Of a stretch of DNA of 55,343 bases, positions 25,527-31,930 are shown piece by piece. Origin of the DNA: Paenibacillus hemerocallicola (GTDB taxonomy: Bacteria; Bacillota; Bacilli; Paenibacillales; NBRC-103111); assembly GCF_006265175.1 (NCBI RefSeq), contig NZ_VDCQ01000067.1, forward strand, positions 1 through 55,343, in the 5' to 3' direction. The stretch's first letter is position 1. Each line of letters opens with the position of its first letter. The notes under the pieces were generated by a model, which ran no database searches, had not been told where the DNA came from, and was given only the letters and a program-made list of their open reading frames with translations. Position numbers and translations under genes: made by a program.

Positions 25527-26519
25527 TTACAGCGCGCACAGCTCGATCTCGAATCCGAGATCCTCGATCATCCGGTGATCCGCGGTCGCCTCTTGGCCTT
25601 CCGTCGTCAAATAATCGCCGACGAAAACGGAATTGGCGGCATATAGCCCGAGCGGCTGGAGCGAACGCAGATTGACTTCGCGTCCTCCGGATACGCGGAT
25701 TTCCTTGGTGGGGCATAGGAATCGGAATAGCGCAAGCACCTTCAAGCATTTGCGCGGATTCAGCTCCCGGTTGTTCTCGAGCGGAGTGCCCGGGATCGAA
25801 TTGAGGAAATTGACCGGAATCGAATCGGCATCCAGCTCCCGCAGCGCGTAGGCGACTTCCACGATCTCGGCGTTCGTCTCGCCCATGCCGACGATGCAGC
25901 CCGAGCAAGGGGACATGCCGGACGCCTTCACCTTCTCCACCGTATTCACCCGGTCGTCGTATGTATGCGTAGTCGTAATATTGGCGAAGTTGCCGGCGCT
26001 CGTATTCAAATTATGGTTGTAGCGGTCCACGCCCGCTTCCTTCAGCCGAACGGCCTGCTCCTCGCTCAAAATGCCGAGACAGGCGCATATTTTCATCGGC
26101 ATCGTCGACTTGATTTCCTTCACCGCCTCGACGACCTGATCGAGCTCCCTGCCGGTCGGTCCCCGGCCGCTGGCCACGATGCAGTAGGTGCCCGCCTTCA
26201 GCTCCATCGCTTTGCGGGCGCCGTCCACGAGCACGTCCTTTTCCAGCAGCGGGTACTTCGAGATCGGCGCCTTCGACAGGATGGACTGCGAGCAATAGCC
26301 GCAATCTTCCGGGCAAAGCCCGCTCTTCGCGTTAATAATCAGATTCAGCTTCACCTTTTTGCCGAAGTACGTCTTCCTCACCTGAAAAGCGGCTTGCATC
26401 ATCGGCAGCAGCTCGTCATCGTCCGCCTCCAGCACGGCAAGTCCTTCCTCCATCGTCAACCGTTCCCCGCGAAGCGCCTTCTCGGCGAACATATCCCATT
26501 TCGAACGCAATTCGATCAC
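25527..26519 (-). CDS. bioB: Biotin synthase
   Basis: A 330-residue radical SAM enzyme that inserts sulfur into dethiobiotin. The cluster motif C-x3-C-x2-C is at Cys69, Cys73 and Cys76 (GLCPEDCGYCSQS). The later YNHNLNTS, CSGCIVGMGET and GGREVNLR segments are typical of BioB and include cysteines and the Arg that bind the 2Fe-2S cluster. Length is normal. It is second in the operon, 33 bases after bioD. Confidence 0.96.
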   Translation of the reverse strand: MIELRSKWDMFAEKALRGERLTMEEGLAVLEADDDELLPMMQAAFQVRKTYFGKKVKLNLIINAKSGLCPEDCGYCSQSILSKAPISKYPLLEKDVLVDGARKAMELKAGTYCIVASGRGPTGRELDQVVEAVKEIKSTMPMKICACLGILSEEQAVRLKEAGVDRYNHNLNTSAGNFANITTTHTYDDRVNTVEKVKASGMSPCSGCIVGMGETNAEIVEVAYALRELDADSIPVNFLNSIPGTPLENNRELNPRKCLKVLALFRFLCPTKEIRVSGGREVNLRSLQPLGLYAANSVFVGDYLTTEGQEATADHRMIEDLGFEIELCAL

Positions 26520-26552
26520 GCGTATCTCCTCCTATGGCTTATATCGTTATTG

Positions 26553-27287
26553 TTATTCTCCGAGCAATGTCGTCCAATCGAGCCGTGTTATCATCGTGTC
26601 GATCCAGTCGGGGGAACTGGCTCCGTCTGCCTGCTCCGTCCACGGCAGCGTGCCCACGACCGGGACTTCCCCGAAGGCTGCGATCATTTCCGCATTTTCC
26701 TCCACGGAGAGCCGATCCGCCTCAGTGTGAGCCGCCGCCCCGTTCAGAACGACCCCGGCAACGCGTATGCCGCTATGTCGTGCCAAGGCTACCGTCAGCA
26801 GCGTATGGTTGACGGTGCCCAGTCCGGCACGAGCCACGATGAGAACCGGCAAACCAAGCTCCGCCGCCAGATGGGCGATCAGCTTCGTGTCCGTAATCGG
26901 CACGGCGAGCCCGCCCGCCCCTTCGACGAGCAAAAAATCGCCGTCGCCCAAACGCCTGCGCCCGTCGGCAAGCAGCGCGGCATAATCGATCGTCTCGCCG
27001 GTCCGCCGCGCAGCCATCCATGGCGCCAACGGTTCGGCATACGTTAACGTGGCGATATCCCGCGGATTTTGCGCCAGACCGCCTTCCGCCGCGAGCCGGA
27101 AGCTGTCCGCATCGCAATGTCCGGCCGATACGACTCCGGTCTGCACCGGCTTCCACACCCGGATTTCGGCGGCGGGGAATCGGCCCTCGGCGGACAATCG
27201 CCGGAGCGCGGCGGCCATTCCGGCCGCAACCCTCGTTTTGCCTACGCCCGTATCCGTTCCCGTAATAAACAGTCCTCGTCGATTCAT
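26553..27287 (-). CDS. bioD: Dethiobiotin synthetase
   Basis: A 244-residue ATP-dependent carboxylase closing the ureido ring of 7,8-diaminopelargonate. The P-loop GTDTGVGKT is at residues 10-18, followed by WKPVQTG and VEGAGGLAVP. It is the first gene of the operon (bioD-B-F-H-C) and lies just downstream of a BirA operator. The gene for its substrate-forming enzyme, bioA, is not in this cluster. Confidence 0.95.
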   Translation of the reverse strand: MNRRGLFITGTDTGVGKTRVAAGMAAALRRLSAEGRFPAAEIRVWKPVQTGVVSAGHCDADSFRLAAEGGLAQNPRDIATLTYAEPLAPWMAARRTGETIDYAALLADGRRRLGDGDFLLVEGAGGLAVPITDTKLIAHLAAELGLPVLIVARAGLGTVNHTLLTVALARHSGIRVAGVVLNGAAAHTEADRLSVEENAEMIAAFGEVPVVGTLPWTEQADGASSPDWIDTMITRLDWTTLLGE

Positions 27288-27336
27288 CGTTTCCCGCCTT
27301 CCCTATTGTGCTGCTGCAGGCAAACGTCCCGTTTAA

Positions 27337-27370
27337 TTGTCAACCTGTAATAATGATATTTGGTTAACAA
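27337..27370 (-). promoter_or_regulatory. BirA operator of the biotin operon
   Basis: On the minus strand TTGTTAACC, 16 bases, GGTTGACAA: arms at 27362-27370 and 27337-27345. This matches the Bacillus-type BirA box (TTGTTAACC-N14-16-GGTTAACAA) with one change. It lies 50 bases before bioD, so biotinyl-AMP-loaded BirA should repress the operon. Confidence 0.9.
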
Positions 27371-27417
27371 TTAGACTAGAACCGATTGTACACGATTTTC
27401 GCCATCCCGACAATGCG

Positions 27418-27464
27418 CAAGTTTGGCTCCCGAGAATAGCACAAGTTTGGCTCCCGAGAATAGC
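27418..27464. repeat. 24-bp tandem duplication
   Basis: CAAGTTTGGCTCCCGAGAAT plus AGC occurs at 27418-27440 and again at 27442-27464, a 24-bp period. It lies between the BirA box and palindrome block R3. The core TTTGGCTCCC also occurs on the opposite strand near 38553-38567. Confidence 0.85.
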
Positions 27465-27610
27465 GGTAGTTTTCGCGATAGGGAAAGTAGCATCTCGCTT
27501 TCGTGCCGTGGCGATGTTAAACTTTGTATAACGTAAAAAACTACGACAGCATAATCCGCATACAAGCTGGAGGCCCCTTGATGATGAAGCGGGTACGGCG
27601 CGTTGCTGTA

Positions 27611-27798
27611 ATTAGAGGAACTATGTTCCGTTATGGTCCCGAATTCCGTTATACTCTTGAAGATAACGGAACAGACATTCGTTATCTCGATCTTCCGGGG
27701 TGAGTATGATCAGGAACAGCAGAATAGCGGAACGGTTTTCCGTTATTTTGCAATCCATACGAGTGGTCGGGTCAATAGCATACTCTAGTTCCGCTATT
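27611..27798. repeat. Four-palindrome block R3
   Basis: Units centred at 27623, 27674, 27735 and 27786: spacings of 51, 61 and 51 bp, almost the same as R1 and R2. Unit 3 is AATAGCGGAA/TTCCGTTATT. Unit 2 has an eight-base outer dyad AGATAACG/CGTTATCT. A lone half unit (CCGAATTCCGTTAT) lies between units 1 and 2. The block fills the divergent gap between the bio operator and the GPP34 gene; no gene is seen in 27371-27946. Confidence 0.83.
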
Positions 27799-27946
27799 TG
27801 TTGGATTCGCGGTCCCGCAAAACGCCGGCCAAGGCAGCCAGCCTTCACCGATCATGCCGCACATGCACGCCCGTAGGCGAATTGTGCTGTCGCAGAAAAA
27901 AATAGGCATAGGATGCGGAACGCAATCTGCCGCTAGGAGGGCTCCG

Positions 27947-28618
27947 ATGTCCGGGCTGACGTTGTCCCAACAATATATGCTGCTCGCCTCGGATCCGGCC
28001 GTACACAAGCTGGTTCCGCCGGTGAAGCAGGTGATGCAAACGTACGTCTGCGGCGCGGGCATAGCCGGTCTGCTGCTGGAAGGCCGGCTCCGTCTGCACG
28101 AGAACGGCAAGCTCGAAGTCGTTAACGCCACTCCGACCGGCTCGGCGGGCGCCGATCTGCTGCTCGCCCAATGCTCGGCTGCCGCCAAACCGAAAACGGT
28201 ACGGAAATGGATACACGATCTGTACGCTCACCGGCGGTTCCGCGTTCCATTCTGCGATGCGGAGATGGCGCCGCTGGTCGCTGACGGACTGATGAGCGAG
28301 GAACGCCGCAAGGTGCTGTTCGTCTTTCCCAGGACGGTCCAAACTCCGGATCCGGCCGCCGTCCACCGGATCGTACAGCACATCCGCTCCGGCATGCTGG
28401 CGCAGCCGCCCGCCGACGATGCGACCGTCCTGCTCGTTATGCTGCTGGACGCCTCGAAGCTGCTGAAGGCGTATTTCTCCCCGTACGAGCAGCAGGAGCT
28501 CCGCGATAGGCTGAAGGCGCTTCAGGAACGGCAAGTCAACAACTGGAGCATCGTCCGTCAAGTGCGCCGGGCCATCGACGAAATCCATGTCGTCATCGTG
28601 ACGACGGCGGGGATGTAG
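27947..28618 (+). CDS. GPP34 (Golgi phosphoprotein 3-like) family protein
   Basis: A 223-residue cytosolic, mostly helical protein. LTLSQQYMLLASD at the start, AGIAGLLLEGRL, and a C-terminal ARG-rich helical region match the GPP34 fold, which in eukaryotes binds phosphatidylinositol-4-phosphate and sorts Golgi enzymes; bacterial roles are unknown but may involve membrane association. The start at 27947 has AGGAGGG six bases upstream; the open frame before it lacks one. It stands alone and ends at a strong terminator. Confidence 0.82.
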   Translation: MSGLTLSQQYMLLASDPAVHKLVPPVKQVMQTYVCGAGIAGLLLEGRLRLHENGKLEVVNATPTGSAGADLLLAQCSAAAKPKTVRKWIHDLYAHRRFRVPFCDAEMAPLVADGLMSEERRKVLFVFPRTVQTPDPAAVHRIVQHIRSGMLAQPPADDATVLLVMLLDASKLLKAYFSPYEQQELRDRLKALQERQVNNWSIVRQVRRAIDEIHVVIVTTAGM

Positions 28619-28649
28619 CTTGCTGCGGCATAATGGTTTGGAAACGAAA

Positions 28650-28695
28650 AACAGGAAGGAGTCCCATGCCGGGGATTCCTTCCTGTTCCCTTTTT
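28650..28695 (+). terminator. Terminator after the GPP34 gene
   Basis: A long stem (28650-28664 with 28672-28686: AACAGGAAGGA with TCCTTCCTGTT, extended by TCC/GGG) followed by CCCTTTTT. Strong and intrinsic; nothing else is seen before the next gene end at 28854. Confidence 0.85.
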
Positions 28696-28853
28696 CTCTC
28701 TTTTTTCCTTTTTTTCCAAACTGCATAAACATCCTGATGGATGTTCGACTATTCGTCCAGTCCCATCTTCTCGATCGTCTCGACGCTTCCATCCATCCTT
28801 ACGCATACCTGGCCTCCACCCGCGAGATTATCAAGCGACTTCGTCCCGACGGG

Positions 28854-29969
28854 TTAACGGCTTCCGAACACGCGCCGAATTGCTTCCAAGTAACCGTAAC
28901 CGTTCACCGTATCGGGCTCCAGGTAGCTTCCCTCCGTCCACTCGTTCCATGCGTTGATCGTAACGATCGGCGGCTTGGTCTTGCCCAAGTCGAGAAATCG
29001 TCTGGCGGCCAACAGCGATTGCTCGAACGACTGCGGCGTATTCCCGGCCAATATCGGCGTAAACGGATAGCCCACATTGTCATATCGGTCGGTCTGGATC
29101 GTGCGCGGACTCGGGTCCCATCCCATCGTAACATTGGGGTAATAAGGAAGCCTGTACAAGTCGGTGAATTTCCCGAAATCCGCGACATTGGCCTCCCGGT
29201 ATTCGTCATACGAGGTAGTCGGAAAATTCGGCATCGCTTGATGATGAATCCACACGTAGGAGGTGATGCTGTCGAAACCGAGACTGTCCAGAAGGTCATT
29301 CACATTCGTCATGCCTTGTTCCCCGGGTAAAATTTGTTTGCCCCATACGACCGCATTGAGATGAAGCTCGCCCAGACCGGCCGCCCTGACCCGTTCACGA
29401 AAATGTTGCAGAGCGGATTTCGTTTTATCGATCCCGCCCAATCCGCGAATAAGGCTCATGATTTCATACAAAGAAACGTACAATCCCCCGTTCACTCTCC
29501 AGTAAGAGGGATGCGTAAAATAGCGGCGAATCATATGGTCGGTCGCTGTCAGGAAAGCTTGCTCCGAAACGGTCCCGCCGGCGAGCTTGTTCGCGGGTCG
29601 GCTTCGTTGGGCGGGGTGAATGTCTACCCAATCATGGTTGGCCCACATCAACGAAAACTTCAGGTTCCCGTTGTTCGCCGCTCCGAGAAATCCTTCTTCG
29701 AGCGCACGCTGCAAATAGGGCCCGTCCTCGTACCAGTACCAGTCGAAAATAAAACAGTCGATCCCGTGATCGGCGGCGGCCGCTATTTTTTTGGCCATCA
29801 CGCCCGGATCCGCTTCATCTTCGAAGCCCCATAACGGCAGCTTGGGCTGTTGATGTCCTTCGAACCGCGGGGTCGCGGCACGCGCCAGATCCCATTCGGT
29901 CCAGCCCTCTCCGTGCCATCGCTCGTTGCGCGGATCCAAATGATAATTCGGAAAATAATAAACGGCCAC
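28854..29969 (-). CDS. WbsX / glycoside hydrolase family 99-like protein
   Basis: A 371-residue cytosolic TIM-barrel-like protein of the WbsX (GH99-like) family: VYYFPNYH at the start, GWTEWDL, KLPLWGFEDE, the acidic FIFDWYWYEDGP strand, then NAWNEWTEGSYLEPD near the end, the most conserved block of the family. Relatives are found in cell-surface polysaccharide loci and related to endo-mannanases. The start is a GTG, the only option before an in-frame stop; a six-codon frame behind GGGGAG (ATGACAGACGAAAGCATATGA) ends one base before it and may couple its translation. It is divergent from an AraC gene. Confidence 0.8.
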   Translation of the reverse strand: MAVYYFPNYHLDPRNERWHGEGWTEWDLARAATPRFEGHQQPKLPLWGFEDEADPGVMAKKIAAAADHGIDCFIFDWYWYEDGPYLQRALEEGFLGAANNGNLKFSLMWANHDWVDIHPAQRSRPANKLAGGTVSEQAFLTATDHMIRRYFTHPSYWRVNGGLYVSLYEIMSLIRGLGGIDKTKSALQHFRERVRAAGLGELHLNAVVWGKQILPGEQGMTNVNDLLDSLGFDSITSYVWIHHQAMPNFPTTSYDEYREANVADFGKFTDLYRLPYYPNVTMGWDPSPRTIQTDRYDNVGYPFTPILAGNTPQSFEQSLLAARRFLDLGKTKPPIVTINAWNEWTEGSYLEPDTVNGYGYLEAIRRVFGSR

Positions 29970-30118
29970 CTCATATGCTTTCGTCTGTCATCGCTCCCCT
30001 GCCGGTTTTGCTATAATGAATTTGAATGCCGGTTCAAGTCGATTATAGCGGACCGGACAGCAGGCCAACATAGTGTAAGTTGCGATAATGGGGTATGCGG
30101 AACTGAGGAGAGAACAGG

Positions 30119-31030
30119 ATGTTTTATACGCTTTCTACGCACAACCGAATTGATGTGAAATGGGCGGACCGGCACATGGGCGACGGCATGTTTTATCAGA
30201 CACCCCACGCCAATCCTTATTTCAACTTGATTATGGTGACGGAAGGTCCCGTTTATTTGCAAGCGGTCGGGGACAATATGACTTTGCAGTCGGGGGAAAT
30301 GGTGCTGCTGGAGCCGTGGGAGCAGCATGGCGGGTGGAGGCGGATCGGCGACAACAGCGGATTTTTCTGGCTCCAGTTCGAAGCGTGCCCGGCCTTGGCG
30401 CGAATCGGCGAATGGACAAAACAGGAAATCGACCTCAAAAAAATGCTGGCCGGGAGCAATCTGAGAACCGGGGAGTTTCCCGATGAGGACAAGCTGCTGC
30501 TGCCGCGCCGGTATTTGCCTTCCAATCAGTATGAGCTGCTCGTACTGCTGGAACGTATCGTACATGGGCTGAAATTCCCGCAAGGCTACTTCCGCTTCCG
30601 CGCTTCGCTCGTGCTGGGACAATTTCTCGAGCTGCTGGCGGACGACTGGCTTCATCACCACCATGCCCAAACTTCTCCGCCGACCTCGTACTTGACTTAC
30701 CGCAAGCTGCTGCTGTTGCTTCACGAGCGGTTTTGCGACCCGCTGCTGAACAAAGCCGAGATGGAACGGGCATTGGACCGCAACTCCGAATATTTGAGCC
30801 ATGTCTTCAAGCAGTTTGCAGGTGTGACGATCGTGGAGTATATCCAGTCGCTTCGTCTGCAGTTGGCCAAGCATTTGCTTCGCTCCGGCGATAAGCCGAT
30901 CCAGGAAATCGCCGGCGTTACGGGATTCGCCGACCCTTTCTACTTCAGCCGGTTGTTTAAAAAAAGCGCGGGGATCACCCCCACGCAATACAGGGAAGCT
31001 CATCGTTCGGATAAAGAAAACAAGGACTAG
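30119..31030 (+). CDS. AraC-family regulator next to the WbsX-like gene
   Basis: A 303-residue regulator with an N-terminal cupin-like domain (MVTEGPVYLQAVGDN, EMVLLEPWEQHGGWRR) and a C-terminal AraC double HTH (about 200-300, ending IQEIAGVTGFADPFYFSRLF). GAGGAGAG lies ahead of the ATG. It is divergent from the WbsX/GH99-like gene, 149 bases apart, and is its likely regulator (inference). It converges on cheR with a shared hairpin between them. Confidence 0.88.
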   Translation: MFYTLSTHNRIDVKWADRHMGDGMFYQTPHANPYFNLIMVTEGPVYLQAVGDNMTLQSGEMVLLEPWEQHGGWRRIGDNSGFFWLQFEACPALARIGEWTKQEIDLKKMLAGSNLRTGEFPDEDKLLLPRRYLPSNQYELLVLLERIVHGLKFPQGYFRFRASLVLGQFLELLADDWLHHHHAQTSPPTSYLTYRKLLLLLHERFCDPLLNKAEMERALDRNSEYLSHVFKQFAGVTIVEYIQSLRLQLAKHLLRSGDKPIQEIAGVTGFADPFYFSRLFKKSAGITPTQYREAHRSDKENKD

Positions 31031-31068
31031 CAGAAAGCAAATGCCCGGCGCGGCTTACTTCTGCTTTT
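31029..31068 (+). terminator. Terminator between AraC and cheR-like genes
   Basis: AGCAGAA (31029-31035) pairs with TTCTGCT (31059-31065), with a GC-rich inner hairpin and five T in all. It overlaps the end of the opposing cheR-like gene. Confidence 0.6.
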
Positions 31069-31927
31069 TGCAAAATATTTTTCTCCCCGAATCGATCGGC
31101 TCGTAGCCGTCCGCATTGTCGATATAGATCAAAGATTCTTTGCTGCCCAGCGCCAGAATGCCCGTCTGATGCAGGCTCTCGTCGAACAACCGGTGCACTT
31201 TGGCCTGCAGCGTCGGGTTGAAATAAATCAGGACGTTCCGGCACACGATCACATGAAATTCGTGAAACGAACGGTCCGTTACGAGATTATGCTGGAAAAA
31301 CATAATGTTCTCCCGCAGCTCCGGGTGGAAGTACGCATACTCGTTGTCCGTCGTGTAGTAGGCCGAGAACTCCTGCGTTCCTCCGGCCAGCAAATAGTTC
31401 CGGGTGTAGCCCTGCATCCGCGTCAGCGGGAAGGCGCTTGTCCTCGCCTTGTCCAATATGCGCTCGTTCATGTCCGTAGCGAAAATTTGCGTCTTGTCGG
31501 CAAGCCCCTCCTCCTGGATGAGAATGGCCATCGAGTATACTTCTTCCCCCGTGGAGCAGCCGGCATGCCAGATGCGGATTTCCGGGAGCGCCCGGAGCAG
31601 AGGGACGACCATCTTCCGGAAGGTGAAGAAGAAATCGGGATCGCGGAACATTTCCGTCACGTTGATCGAAAAGTCCTCGAACAGCTTGCCCGCCGCAGCC
31701 CGATCGTGCAGCACCTTCTCCAGAAGGGCGGTGATGGACGGAAGATTGTCCATCCGTACGCGGTTCAGTATGCGTCTGCGAATCGAAGATCGCACGTAGT
31801 TCCGAAAGTCGAAGCCGTAAAGCCGATTCAATCCTTCGAGCAGAAGCTCGATCTCGACGTTCTCGATTTCGTTTGCGGTCTGGTCCTCATCCGGGTCGAC
31901 GCCCTCGTACTTCGTTTGATCGTCCAT
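31055..31927 (-). CDS. CheR-type protein methyltransferase
   Basis: A 290-residue SAM-dependent protein-glutamate methyltransferase. The N-terminal helical CheR domain is at about 25-90, SINVTEMFRD at 88-96 holds the conserved Arg, and HAGCSTGEEVYS at 121-132 is the SAM loop, followed by FATDMNERIL and the VIVCRNVLIYF motif. It is the second gene behind a large hybrid histidine kinase, three bases apart, with no MCP or CheB gene nearby. So it probably modifies a partner in that signalling route rather than serving the main chemotaxis array (inference). Confidence 0.9.
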   Translation of the reverse strand: MDDQTKYEGVDPDEDQTANEIENVEIELLLEGLNRLYGFDFRNYVRSSIRRRILNRVRMDNLPSITALLEKVLHDRAAAGKLFEDFSINVTEMFRDPDFFFTFRKMVVPLLRALPEIRIWHAGCSTGEEVYSMAILIQEEGLADKTQIFATDMNERILDKARTSAFPLTRMQGYTRNYLLAGGTQEFSAYYTTDNEYAYFHPELRENIMFFQHNLVTDRSFHEFHVIVCRNVLIYFNPTLQAKVHRLFDESLHQTGILALGSKESLIYIDNADGYEPIDSGRKIFCKKQK

Positions 31928-31930
31928 GAC

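Noticed and set aside
24289-25908. Longer bioF reading frame starting at 25908
   Set aside because: The extra 130 codons lie inside bioB and are not BioF-like; the ATG at 25506 fits the family.
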